From JANXUC01 sp964619065 (GTDB lineage Bacteria; Acidobacteriota; Terriglobia; Terriglobales; Acidobacteriaceae), in contig CAZUCC010000006.1 of the NCBI GenBank assembly GCA_964619065.1, positions 1 through 64,000 on the forward strand: a stretch of 64,000 nucleotides of DNA, read 5' to 3'. Position numbers and translations under genes: made by a program. The notes under the pieces were generated by a model. That model worked only from the letters and a program-made list of their open reading frames with translations, was not told the DNA's origin and made no database searches. Position 1 is the stretch's first letter; every line of letters begins with the position of its first letter. Shown here piece by piece: positions 1 to 8,174 of this stretch.

Positions 1-29
1 CGGGGGTTCCAGTCCCGTGGCTCCCGCCA
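1..29 (+). tRNA. 3-prime end of a tRNA, cut by the window edge
   Basis: The first 29 bases read as a T-loop (TTCCAGT at 7-13), a 3-prime acceptor strand and an encoded CCA at 27-29, with G as discriminator base (position 26). The T-stem pairs GGG/CCC for three bases and then meets a G-G mismatch, leaving nine bases (17-25) for the acceptor strand. G73 and a long acceptor are features of selenocysteine tRNA and of the unusual allo-tRNAs. The 5-prime part and anticodon lie outside the window, so identity cannot be decided. A tmRNA end is a less likely alternative. Confidence 0.45.
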
Positions 30-389
30 TTCATTACAAAAAAGGTGGCGGGTTACTTTGAAACCATCGAGGGCGCGCCTGCGCCGCCGTTGCGGCGTAG
101 GAGAAGTTTTAGACATATAGCCGAGGGGTAGGGCTAGCAAACCAGTCAAGTGAATTGCTTTGCGGCGGCAGTGACCCCATTAGTTCAAATCAGGCCCCCG
201 CAACTAAAAATTGTTTTGATTCAATAGATTCCGCGAACCCCGCAACCATCCGAATTGGTAGAGGGCCGCGTTATGAGTCGGCCTACTTGCCTTTGCGCGC
301 AGTGTCTGCGTCAGGGAATTGGCTGACTGTGCCGATCACCCTTCTGCGATAAATGCGCTTCCCAAAAGGCACCGCGAAAACTGGATCGT
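30..389. other. Gene-poor stretch after the tRNA end
   Basis: No convincing gene. The short open frames on both strands lack ribosome binding sites and protein-like composition. The stretch holds the first copy of a 21-bp direct repeat (237-257). No copy of the tRNA 3-prime end that would mark an integrated element was seen in the window. Confidence 0.5.
237..257 (+). repeat. 21-bp direct repeat, copy 1
   Basis: The core CCCGCAACCATCCGAATTG, with two more matching bases at its left end, recurs exactly at 764-784. The two copies bracket the small membrane protein gene at 390-716. It could be a duplication scar, an element end or a dispersed genomic repeat. Confidence 0.7.
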
Positions 390-716
390 GTGATACGACG
401 ACAATTTACGCTATGGAAGTCCCAAGCTACAATCTTCCGCGTGACTAAGGAACGTTGGGCTCAGGTGGGAATCACGGTCGAATTTCTGATCGTCGTAAGG
501 ACTCTAGGTGAGTTCTTCCGGCTCAAACACGTCCTCGACTCGAACTTCTCGACCGCAGTCGGTGCACTGTATGTCGGCGGCGCTTTGATCGCGACTTGCT
601 CCTGTTGGGCGGCGGTGACCTTCTACTTCTTCCGACGCTATGCACTGTCGGCCTGGATCGCGGGAGCGACCATACCTGTTCTGCTGGCGTACAAAATTGC
701 AGTGATCGGCTGGTAG
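390..716 (+). CDS. Small integral membrane protein
   Basis: This is a predicted 108-residue protein with three or four hydrophobic segments (about residues 26-43, 56-80 and 88-107) and basic turns such as FFRRY, which suggests an inner-membrane protein. No enzymatic motif is visible and I do not recognise a named family. The frame opens with GTG at 390. A second in-frame GTG at 441 (reading M-T-K-E-R-W) looks a more natural start because residues 1-17 are not membrane-like. Neither start has a strong Shine-Dalgarno sequence. Base composition and hydrophobic periodicity argue that it is a real gene, probably one of a lineage-specific family. It stands alone between two copies of a direct repeat. 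Confidence 0.5.
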   Translation: MIRRQFTLWKSQATIFRVTKERWAQVGITVEFLIVVRTLGEFFRLKHVLDSNFSTAVGALYVGGALIATCSCWAAVTFYFFRRYALSAWIAGATIPVLLAYKIAVIGW

Positions 717-763
717 GACGATTCTAGTGGCCATCGCAATGCCCGCGGCCTCGATTTACGATC

Positions 764-784
764 ACCCCGCAACCATCCGAATTG
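764..784 (+). repeat. 21-bp direct repeat, copy 2
   Basis: Exact second copy of the repeat at 237-257, lying 527 bp downstream and 47 bp after the stop codon of the small membrane protein gene. Confidence 0.7.
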
Positions 785-1693
785 ATGACGCTGGGCAAGA
801 ACACCGTCGATCACTTTGAATTTAAGGCCTTGGCGCAATTCTCTCCACTAAGCAGGCCCACCCGGATGTTCGCCGCTCCGGCAGAGAGCAAGGTTTCTAG
901 TACTGGGCGTTCGCATCACCTGGCCCGCATGTTTAATCCGCTCCCACATACAGTCTCACTCTCGATTGTGACATTTCGTATCGAGATTCAAAAACGCCAA
1001 AAGAAACCGCCTCCGGCAACCACATTGTGTTGCGTAATCTTCAGGCTTGGAGGCTGTCCGCGGTCTGACGGGGTTGTATTGGTTATGTCCGGCGATATGC
1101 AGGGACCACCTCTCTCTAATAATTTTTGCCCTGCCGTACATGCGACACTTTACGACAATTCGTGTACAACTGAGCGTTTGTGTTAGTTCTGCACTCTTAC
1201 TCTGAGGTAGGCATTAATCCCGTCGTCATTCTCGGTTGGCCAAAAAGTCCGGAGGCACTTTCCCGCCAAGAATCAGCCGCAGCAGTCTCCCTATCGGTCT
1301 TAACTCAACTGTCGAAATCAGGCGATTTCACTCATCGAGTAAGAATGTGGTCCGCCGCTCAATGAGCATAAATGACGATGTTGAGCAGCAGTTCTATCGT
1401 TCAACGTAGTCCGTCTCAAATTTGCGATTGCCGCTGAGCTGAATGATAACGTCACCTTCGGTCGCGGCAACTGACCTGACCAAAAGTTGTACCAGGTGGA
1501 ATGAGAGAGAATCCACACTGGGTTCTCAACACTGGTAAACGGCAGCATTACGTCGTTTGGTAACAACTACAACGCCGGAGGCGGCATGCCGAATGGAACA
1601 ATAGCTCCGCATTAAGTCTGGATATTACTGTATATGCTCACAAAATAAGTTGGGCGGACGTGTCGCGTCCGCCCGTTACGCTTAGTCTTCTCC
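785..1693. other. Roughly 0.9 kb without an intact gene
   Basis: No credible coding region: open frames are short, lack ribosome binding sites and have erratic residue composition. The right part (about 1380-1615) contains a decayed protein remnant, listed separately. This looks like a graveyard segment between the small membrane protein gene and the convergent lactonase-like gene. Confidence 0.5.
1523..1615 (+). pseudogene. Remnant of a secreted beta-helix-type protein, C-terminal end
   Basis: One frame reads FSTLVNGSITSFGNNYN, then a Gly-rich turn, then MPNGTIAPH and a stop. The pattern SFGNN-x-N-x-G is typical of the last turns of secreted parallel beta-helix proteins in Acidobacteriota. 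An in-frame stop lies a few codons upstream (1502-1504) and no start or continuous frame precedes it, so only a decayed tail remains. The assignment rests on a short stretch and is tentative. Confidence 0.3.
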
Positions 1694-2830
1694 TTAAAAG
1701 CCTGCGATGCCGTTGCTACCGAGCGGTAATCCCGAGATATTCTGGACCGGGGTCAGGTTGCTCGTTGCTGCGTCAATGCGAAATACAGCGAGATTGCCGC
1801 TAGTCGTGAGCGTCGTCAAGTATTGACCGTCGTGGCTGACGGTCACGTCCAGGGGTCCGCCTTGTGTGGAGGCGGCGACGGCGTGAACGAGGGAGAGAGT
1901 GCCGTCCGTGGCGATGCGGTAACTCGAAATCGTGCCGCTGCCCGTATTGGTCACGTAGGCCAAGTTTCCGTCCGGAGTAATCGCGAGCCAGCATGTAGCC
2001 GATTGCCTGGTGTGAACTGGGCCGTTCAAGGTGGTCAGATGGCCGAGGGCGTCCAGCCGGTATCCCGATGCCGAATTGCTGCCGGACTCGGATACGTAAA
2101 ATTGCGCGGCCCTGCGGAAGGCGAATCCAAATGGCTCGGAGCCGGCGGAGCGGAAGGAGTGGAGGCTGGTGGCAGCGCCATTCGCGTCCAGGGCAAAGGT
2201 ATCGATCTGACGTGTCCCGCGTTCGGTAACGACGATCCATTTTCCGTTGCGGCTGATGGCAATCTGGGCTGCGTCCGTTACTGGTTGGCTAAGTATCAGA
2301 GTCGTCCCGGCAATGGGAGCCAGTTTGCCGTCGGTGAGCCGGAACCCTTGAATGTTGTCACTGCCGCCGAGATCGCCTCCACGATTCAGCACATAGACAA
2401 TTCGGTTCCGTTCGGCGACGCTGATGGGAACGCGTCCGCCTGAGGCAACACGATCCGAGAGTTGAAGACCGCTCGTCGTTACTCGAAAGACTGAGACGTC
2501 ATCGCTGCCCGGGTTCACGACATACAGAAATCTGCGGCTACTGCTAAGGGCCAGCGCGCCTTGATTTTCGAGGCCGTGTCCAACGCCGAGTCCCCCGGTA
2601 GGATAATCGTTGAAAAATGCCAATGAGCCATCCAGGTTTCGTGCATAAGCCCGGACAGCGTTGCCGGCCACGGCGTTGGTCATGGTAAAGATTGAAATGG
2701 CGGAAGTGAATTGGTATTGGTCCGGTTGTGCCTGTGCACTGGCTCCAAAACTGGCACAAACCAATGACAGCGCGAGAACGCTCGCATTTCGATTCAATCG
2801 GCGATATAAGCGCGAAACAAACCTGTTCAT
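1694..2830 (-). CDS. Secreted beta-propeller protein, lactonase/YVTN family
   Basis: The 378-residue product begins with a Sec signal peptide (basic n-region, hydrophobic core, cleavage near residue 35 after Ala-Gln-Ala). The mature part has about seven repeats of the pattern x-ITPDGN-LAYV-TN-x-GSGTIS-x-YR, characteristic of the 6-phosphogluconolactonase/3-carboxymuconate-cyclase-like seven-bladed propeller (PF10282). Family members include cytoplasmic lactonases, but an exported copy more likely binds or hydrolyses an extracytoplasmic ligand, and the substrate is not known. Length is normal for the family. The start at 2830 is supported by AGGAGG seven bases upstream. No partner gene is adjacent. 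Confidence 0.8.
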   Translation of the reverse strand: MNRFVSRLYRRLNRNASVLALSLVCASFGASAQAQPDQYQFTSAISIFTMTNAVAGNAVRAYARNLDGSLAFFNDYPTGGLGVGHGLENQGALALSSSRRFLYVVNPGSDDVSVFRVTTSGLQLSDRVASGGRVPISVAERNRIVYVLNRGGDLGGSDNIQGFRLTDGKLAPIAGTTLILSQPVTDAAQIAISRNGKWIVVTERGTRQIDTFALDANGAATSLHSFRSAGSEPFGFAFRRAAQFYVSESGSNSASGYRLDALGHLTTLNGPVHTRQSATCWLAITPDGNLAYVTNTGSGTISSYRIATDGTLSLVHAVAASTQGGPLDVTVSHDGQYLTTLTTSGNLAVFRIDAATSNLTPVQNISGLPLGSNGIAGF

Positions 2831-3326
2831 AAAGCCTCCTGCGAATAGGAGTGTTGACGGCAGGAATAGTTTCAGCGGAAGAGAATTTTATTGCCATCCC
2901 CGGTACGAACTTCGCAACAAGAGGTTCGAACCGCATTCAAGAGTTAACAAGAGATTTGAATCAGGCGACATCGAGGGTCATCCACTTTGAGTCCCAGTTA
3001 AAGGCCCCGAGCTGAGGTGATGCATGTCGATCCTGAGCAACCTCGCGGATGGCGAAATCGTTCGCGCGCGGTACTTGGTGACAGAATTGCGCACAGCGCC
3101 TGGCTCAGTTTGAGCCGATGAAAGAGCGAATCGAACAGGAGGGCGCCGCTCGAATTTCTCAACCGTCGCGCAATCTCATTCCAGAAGGGCTGAGTGACTA
3201 ATCATAGGAACGAGTACAGAGCGTCGACTTAGGCCCGCTGTTGTCGTATAGTGGCGACTACCTCCTGCAGGGTCGCAGATCGAATTCGGGAATGGGTCTC
3301 ATTTCTACTCGAATTCCGTAACTGGC
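2831..3326. other. Intergenic stretch with a broken small gene
   Basis: About 0.5 kb between the divergent lactonase-like gene and the membrane protein gene at 3327. It should contain both promoters, but no clear minus-35/minus-10 pair stands out. The only protein-like content is the frameshifted remnant at 3024-3201. Confidence 0.5.
3024..3201 (+). pseudogene. Small frameshifted gene, function unknown
   Basis: A frame starting at ATG 3024 reads MSILSNLADGEIVRARYLV and continues to a TGA at 3111. From about 3100 the next frame continues in protein-like style (AQFEPMKERIEQEGAARIS) to TAA at 3199-3201. The two halves look like one about 60-residue helical protein split by a frameshift. No family is recognised. 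A sequencing error would also explain it. Confidence 0.3.
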
Positions 3327-4013
3327 ATGTGCAACATGGCATTTTCGCCCATATTGGCTCTTCATGTTAGTGGTGGCACTGTAGGGTTACTGTCCGGTGC
3401 CGTTGCCTTGTCTTTCCGAAAGGGCTCCCGCCCTCACGAGTTCGCCGGGAACATATTCTTCATCTCGATGCTGACCGCATCAGCGGTAGGGGCATATCTC
3501 GGATTCAGGAATTCCGAAATGGATAATGTCTTGGGCGGCGTTCTAACGTTTTACCTAGTGGCAACAGCATGGGTGACCGCTCGGCACAGAGACGGCGAGA
3601 CTGGCATTCCCGACCGGATTGGGCTTATAGCCGCTCTGGGGATCGCGGCTGTCGCTGTTGTCTATGGGATCGAAGCAGCCCATAGCCCTAGCGGGACGAA
3701 AGGTGGCAGTCCCGCTAGCAGCTACATCCTTCCCGGATTCGTGGCGCTGCTAGCAGCTCTCGGCGACGCCCGCATTCTCCTGTTTGGCGGTCTCCACGGC
3801 GCGCAGCGAATTGCCCGCCATCTCTGGCGCATGTGCTTCGGATTGTTTGTCGCTTGTGCGTCCATATTCTTGGCACGCCCACAACTATTCCCGAATGTCT
3901 TGGGCAAGACACAGGTACTCTTCACTCTGGGTATCCTGCCACTGATAGTGATGGTTTTCTGGCTAGTTCGCGTCCTGTTCACGAACGCATTCAAGAGAGG
4001 CGTTTCCTCATAA
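3327..4013 (+). CDS. Seven-helix membrane protein, DUF2306-like
   Basis: The 228-residue product has about seven transmembrane segments (near residues 7-28, 44-61, 67-85, 97-117, 130-155, 165-188 and 196-216). A conserved-looking His in the first helix (LALHVSGG) and the R-x-HEFAGN turn resemble DUF2306-type predicted membrane proteins, whose role is unknown. There is no signal peptide beyond the first helix. An alternative start at Met4 is possible. It is followed by a 263-bp gap and appears to be a single-gene unit. The function cannot be inferred from its neighbours. Confidence 0.65.
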   Translation: MCNMAFSPILALHVSGGTVGLLSGAVALSFRKGSRPHEFAGNIFFISMLTASAVGAYLGFRNSEMDNVLGGVLTFYLVATAWVTARHRDGETGIPDRIGLIAALGIAAVAVVYGIEAAHSPSGTKGGSPASSYILPGFVALLAALGDARILLFGGLHGAQRIARHLWRMCFGLFVACASIFLARPQLFPNVLGKTQVLFTLGILPLIVMVFWLVRVLFTNAFKRGVSS

Positions 4014-4276
4014 CCGCACCCAGCAAATAAACCGGAATACGTAATCTATATTTATGCTCGGCATCAAAACTGACGTGCCAGTTCCAACGCTGCATTTGCG
4101 GGTCTTCGCCATCCAGAAGCTAATCGGGCGGCTGAATGAGGGAACGCTTGGTGGCACTCCTGGACCTTCGATCAGATCGCGCTGCCACGTAAATATGCGG
4201 CGACGGGAACCCGAGCGAATTGCGTCCCCAGAGCGCTGAATTGCATCCGCCATGAAATGAAGGGAGTCGTAAAACA

Positions 4277-4855
4277 ATGCACCGGCCATCGAAAAGCAAT
4301 AAAAGGGACTTGTCGTCAGAGCAACGTAAAGAACTGCTCAGCGTATTGAAAGCTCGTTTTGAGAAAAACACGAATCGCCATAAGGGTCTGGAATGGGCCC
4401 AAGTGCAGGCCAAGATGGAAGCTAATCCCGAAAAACTGTGGTCACTCAACGAAATGGAAAGAACCGGCGGTGAACCGGATGTTGTTGGTCATGATAAAAA
4501 GACGGGCGAATACATCTTTTTTGATTGTTCACTGGAAAGTCCCAAAGACCGCAGAAGTCTTTGCTACGATCGCGAAGCGCTGGATTCCCGGAAAGAAGCT
4601 AAACCGAAAAATAGCGTGATTGATGTGGCACAGGCCATGGGCATTGAGCTTTTAACGGAAGAACAATATCGAGGGTTGCAGAAACTTGGAAATTTCGATA
4701 CGAAAACGTCGAGCTGGGTGAAGACACCTTCTGATATCAGAAAACTTGGCGGCGCCCTCTTTTGCGATCGCCGCTACGACACGGTTTTCCTGTATCACAA
4801 CGGTGCGGAGTCTTACTATGCCGCCAGGGGGTTCCGTGGCTCGCTCAGGGTCTAG
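4277..4855 (+). CDS. DUF4256 family protein
   Basis: The 192-residue soluble protein matches what I know of DUF4256 (PF14066): an N-terminal helical part, then the stretch ERTGGEPDVVGHD, the YIFFDCSLESPKDRRSLCYD region, and the C-terminal end FCDRRYDTVFLYHNGAESYY. These proteins are usually about 180-200 residues and have no established function; they occur in scattered bacteria as single genes. There is no signal peptide, so it is probably cytoplasmic. ATG 4277 is preceded by AGGGAG about ten bases upstream. Neighbouring genes give no functional clue. Confidence 0.8.
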   Translation: MHRPSKSNKRDLSSEQRKELLSVLKARFEKNTNRHKGLEWAQVQAKMEANPEKLWSLNEMERTGGEPDVVGHDKKTGEYIFFDCSLESPKDRRSLCYDREALDSRKEAKPKNSVIDVAQAMGIELLTEEQYRGLQKLGNFDTKTSSWVKTPSDIRKLGGALFCDRRYDTVFLYHNGAESYYAARGFRGSLRV

Positions 4856-5064
4856 CGGGAACAGTCTCATATCTACAGGTGGGCGGCCGGAAATTAGCGG
4901 GGCAGGAATTTCCCCAGCTGACTCCGGACAAATGTGTTTGCGACCTTCGTGCACTACGTCATTTCGTACCGTTGTCAGCAAAAGAACAAGGTTCTATCTT
5001 CGAGTCCTGAGTGGCCCGAGCGCGCCCCAGCGATCGTTCCACAATCACAACGCGAGGAAAAAAC

Positions 5065-5943
5065 TTGAAAACACACGTCGCTCCCCTGCTAGTTCTTCTG
5101 TCTTTGGCCACAGTGTTCACCACCGCCTGTGGAGATAGTTCCGCCCCGCAATTTACGCAGATCGCCTTTTTTTCCGACCGGGTCGTGAGTCCGGCCACGC
5201 AGATCTTCACAGCCAAACCCGATGGCACAGTTGTGACGCCTGTTCCTTCGACGGCCACCAGCATTTACTATCCGTCCATCTCAAGAGACGCCAAGACGAT
5301 TGCCTTCTTCTCGCAGAACGATGCGTGGGTACAAAAAGCGGATGGCACCGGCGTTTTGAACTTAACCACAACGACGACCTCGAACAGCGAGATCAACTTT
5401 GTTGGCCTCTCCCCCGATGGCAAGCGCGTTCTGTTTAGTGAAAATAACGACGAGCATCTTCACATCATCAATGTGGATGGCAGTGGAGACCTGGATCTCA
5501 CCCCGACTTTGCCTGCCGGCATGAACGACTGCTACAGCGGGAGTTTTAACGCGAGCAGTACTCTGATCGTATTCGTGTGCCAGGGTGCGACGAACTACGG
5601 TCTCTACACCGTCAAGCCAGACGGCACTGGGACCAAGACCGTGACCGCTACGCGTACGGATTGGACCGATCTTCCATTTTTTACACCCGATGGCAAGAAG
5701 ATCATATTTGTGGGACAAACTGCCTCGGTCCTTGACGTGGAGAGCATCGGACTCGACGGCAGCGGGGATGTAGTTTTGGTTTCCAATACCTATGAGTCGA
5801 TGGTGATCAACTCGAGTCTCTACTACACATTCCACGACAGCGGTCTTGGGCTCAACCAGATCTACAAAGCCAAACTGGACGGAACTGGTGCCGTTTCGAT
5901 TAGCGACGGGCTGCACAACGACTCGCTCAGCCTGGCACAGTAG
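5065..5943 (+). CDS. Lipoprotein with TolB/PD40-type beta-propeller
   Basis: I place the start at TTG 5065, because GAGG lies seven bases upstream and the signal sequence begins there; an in-frame GTG at 5011 would put 18 charged residues in front of it. The 292-residue product has a hydrophobic signal ending in TTAC-GDSS, a plausible lipobox. The mature part contains repeated PD40 blades of the form IAFFSDR, YPSISRDAKTIAFFS, VGLSPDGKRVLFSENN and PFFTPDGKKIIFVG, each followed by an AKPDGT-like turn. Such propellers resemble the C-terminal domain of TolB and are widespread as surface or periplasmic binding proteins. No TolB N-terminal domain is present, so it is not TolB itself. Confidence 0.8.
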   Translation: MKTHVAPLLVLLSLATVFTTACGDSSAPQFTQIAFFSDRVVSPATQIFTAKPDGTVVTPVPSTATSIYYPSISRDAKTIAFFSQNDAWVQKADGTGVLNLTTTTTSNSEINFVGLSPDGKRVLFSENNDEHLHIINVDGSGDLDLTPTLPAGMNDCYSGSFNASSTLIVFVCQGATNYGLYTVKPDGTGTKTVTATRTDWTDLPFFTPDGKKIIFVGQTASVLDVESIGLDGSGDVVLVSNTYESMVINSSLYYTFHDSGLGLNQIYKAKLDGTGAVSISDGLHNDSLSLAQ

Positions 5944-6209
5944 CCCCAGGCCCAGCTCGGCGGCTAACACTGAAGACCGCATCCCTCCATACAGACGGGA
6001 CGTTTCTCAGGTTTCAGAGTGTGCACCTGCTCACCAGCGAACACTAACCCAGGTTAGCGCCCAACAGCGGAGCGCGAACCTGGGCCTCCCGGCCAGTCAC
6101 GTGCTCCGATCGAGACTGCGTTACAGCTTAGGTTGCTGCAGGAGCCGGAAGGCACTAAACTACTTCCTGTTTGCCGGTAACTCTCTAACGGATCTGTAGA
6201 ATTCTCTCC

Positions 6210-6719
6210 ATGAGGCGAACAGTTGCCATTCTTGGCTCTGCAATATTCCTTGTAATTGCTCCGGGAATCGTTGCGGGTTACCTGCCTTGGCGGATTTGCC
6301 GATGGCGTGTTGGACCACCGTTGCTGGGAACTTCCTCGTTTCGTCTCGCCGGAGTGTTGTTGATTGCTGTAAGTCTGCCCGTACTTTTGGATTCCTTCGC
6401 CCGCTTCGCGCTCCAAGGCTTCGGTACACCTGCGCCGGTCTTTCCGACGCGCCGTTTAGTCGTTAGTGGGCTATTCCGGTATGTACGAAATCCTATGTAT
6501 GTTGCGGTGGTGTCGTTGATTCTCGGTCAGGGACTGTTATTCGGCAGCGTCCGCGTTCTTGAATACGGTATTGCAGTTTTGGGAGGATTTTTTCTTTTTG
6601 TTCTGGTCTATGAAGAGCCCACCTTGCGGAAGAGTTACGGGCTTGAGTACGAAGAATTCTGCGCGAATGTTCCGAGATGGATCCCGCATTTGCGACCTTG
6701 GCTGCGCAACCGGGCTTGA
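6210..6719 (+). CDS. Isoprenylcysteine carboxyl methyltransferase-like membrane protein
   Basis: The 169-residue protein has about four membrane segments and the family signature of ICMT/phospholipid methyltransferases (PF04191, PF04140): LFRYVRNPMYVAV at residues 88-100 and EEPTLRKSYGLEYEEF at 135-150, which form the S-adenosylmethionine site. Bacterial members are mostly uncharacterised, and the substrate could be a lipid or an isoprenoid. Length is normal. The stop codon lies inside a short repeat (6712-6730) related to the palindrome at 8417-8447, so the last residues may have been shaped by insertion of that element. It is a single-gene unit. Confidence 0.8.
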   Translation: MRRTVAILGSAIFLVIAPGIVAGYLPWRICRWRVGPPLLGTSSFRLAGVLLIAVSLPVLLDSFARFALQGFGTPAPVFPTRRLVVSGLFRYVRNPMYVAVVSLILGQGLLFGSVRVLEYGIAVLGGFFLFVLVYEEPTLRKSYGLEYEEFCANVPRWIPHLRPWLRNRA

Positions 6720-6730
6720 GTGAGCCACCC
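6712..6730 (+). repeat. Half copy of a dispersed palindromic element
   Basis: GGGCTTGAGTGAGCCACCC differs by one base from the right arm and tail of the hairpin at 8417-8447. It contains the TGA stop codon (6717-6719) of the upstream methyltransferase-like gene. Confidence 0.6.
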
Positions 6731-6990
6731 ACCCGTTCTTCCTCCCAGCGGATTTTCTCTCATTCCACCTGGTACAAAATCTCCGATCAAGTCACTACGG
6801 GTTGTTGGGGGTGGTGTAAATAAACGCAAAATGCTCCCTCTCCTGGGATGAGTGTTGCTCAGATCCCGTAGTCCCTGTACCTCCGGCAAGTCGTCTTGCT
6901 GCATCAGTTTGCGCGTGAGCCATCCGTGATTGGTCCGGCGTAACTTTGCGCGCGCGCCGAAGCCCGCGAGAATGAGTGACGGAGGATTTC

Positions 6991-7233
6991 ATGGCTACGA
7001 GAATCACGGTGCTAAAGAATCAGAACGGGCAATTCCAGGGCTGGATGTGCAAGCACAGCAGCCACGCGGTGCAGCCACCGGACTGCGACGGCCATGTCAC
7101 TCTCTGCGAGCGCTGTGCCTCCGCCGTCAAGAATGGGGCGGACCTGCTCGACGACGACGACCAACACAAAGTCGAACCGGTGAGGATCGCGGTAGTCGGG
7201 ATCGCCAAGCGCGTCGCTGTTGCCGGACGTTAA
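6991..7233 (+). CDS. Small Cys-rich protein, possible zinc binder
   Basis: The 80-residue product starts at ATG 6991, five bases after a strong GGAGG; a GTG at 6976 in the same frame overlaps that site and is less likely. Residues 19-47 hold four Cys and several His (MCKHSSH, PPDCDGH, LCERC), arranged like a small metal-binding knuckle. The C-terminal part is acidic, then basic. There is no signal peptide. I do not recognise the family. A short hairpin followed by six T residues lies right after the stop codon, supporting a real monocistronic gene. Confidence 0.55.
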   Translation: MATRITVLKNQNGQFQGWMCKHSSHAVQPPDCDGHVTLCERCASAVKNGADLLDDDDQHKVEPVRIAVVGIAKRVAVAGR

Positions 7234-7242
7234 CTGCTCTCC

Positions 7243-7265
7243 GGTGGGTCTGGGCCACCTTTTTT
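7243..7265 (+). terminator. Possible rho-independent terminator
   Basis: A five-pair GGTGG/CCACC stem with a seven-base loop is followed at once by six T (7260-7265), ten bases after the stop of the small Cys-rich gene. The stem is short, hence moderate confidence. Confidence 0.45.
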
Positions 7266-7478
7266 CCTGCGAGGCGCGAAGAGGGGAAACCTGTTGGGGG
7301 AACCCGGAGAACCTCCCGTCTGTCCCCGCATTTGTCCTGAACGACGGCAAGCGCGTTTGCTCCTTCCGCAAGCTCTACCTTAAGAGAATCCGTAGGAAGT
7401 GACACTTCTGAAACTGTCACAACCGCCGAACTCAGGCCCTGATCCCTTCGTTACGCTACGTACGAAGGCGAGGGGGCC

Positions 7479-8174
7479 GTGAAGTGTCTTTTTCGGATTC
7501 TCGACAAACTACTTTCTAAGTTCGCCGCCGTGCTCCTTTTGATCGGAGCGCTCACGCTGAATGCCTTCCCGCAAAACATCGGGAAAGCGCCCCATACCGT
7601 CACTCTCAAACAGGGGCAGGTCGTGCAGATGAAGTTGGGCAAGCGTCTGAGCTCGGGCAGGGCGCAGGTTGGCGACGACGTGCTGCTGAGGTTGAGTGCG
7701 CCGATTCTTGCCGAAGGGGTAACAGTTCTTCCCAAAGGCTCGGCAATTCAGGGACGAATCAGCGCAGTGAAGCGCGCCGGAAAGAACTGCCAGTTTGGAT
7801 CGATTCGTTGGGGGGCCGATCCATTGGCAGCGCCGGACGGCACGAAAATTGAGATGCGAATTGCCGAACAGGGTGAAGATACATGGAGACTCGCCCGGGC
7901 TGCGCGCGATGAGGCGGAAGCCAGGGCGAGCGAGAAGACGCCGCCCAAGGCTACCGGCATGGCTACTCACAAGAAGGGTTCCTCCGTCGGCGGAGTTCTG
8001 AAAGGCATTGCCATCGCTCCGGCGATCGCGGTCGCTTTACCGCTTACAGTCGCTTCCGAGGGCCACGGGGCGTGCCCGAATGGCCCGAGCGGCAAAGGCA
8101 GGGAGGAATCCTTTTGGAAAGGGAAGCCGTTCTATGCCGAGGTTACCGAGGATGTACAGATCAGTGTTCAGTGA
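7479..8174 (+). CDS. Sec-exported protein of an acidobacterial repeat-fold family
   Basis: The 231-residue product starts with GTG 7479 and has a signal peptide ending near AFPQ (about residue 32). The first half has a beta-rich domain: VTLKQGQVVQMKLGKRLSSGR, VGDDVLLRLSAPI, GVTVLPKGSAIQGRISAVKRAGK. The same pattern (low-complexity start, L-x-S-x-x-VGD-x-V, V-LP-x-G-x-x-GxI) occurs in the gene at 11481, so the two are paralogues. A Gly/Ala-rich hydrophobic stretch lies near residues 167-190. Such proteins are common in Acidobacteriota but uncharacterised; the fold looks like a small beta-barrel. Confidence 0.6.
   Translation: MKCLFRILDKLLSKFAAVLLLIGALTLNAFPQNIGKAPHTVTLKQGQVVQMKLGKRLSSGRAQVGDDVLLRLSAPILAEGVTVLPKGSAIQGRISAVKRAGKNCQFGSIRWGADPLAAPDGTKIEMRIAEQGEDTWRLARAARDEAEARASEKTPPKATGMATHKKGSSVGGVLKGIAIAPAIAVALPLTVASEGHGACPNGPSGKGREESFWKGKPFYAEVTEDVQISVQ

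Noticed and set aside
782..1186. 134-codon open frame on the plus strand
   Set aside because: Residue composition is erratic, there is no ribosome binding site, and no recognisable domain.
1823..2443. 206-codon frame opposite the lactonase-like gene
   Set aside because: Antisense shadow of a gene with strong signal peptide and propeller pattern.
1..3326. Prophage or integrative element at the tRNA end
   Set aside because: No integrase, no second copy of the tRNA end and no phage-like gene in the window.
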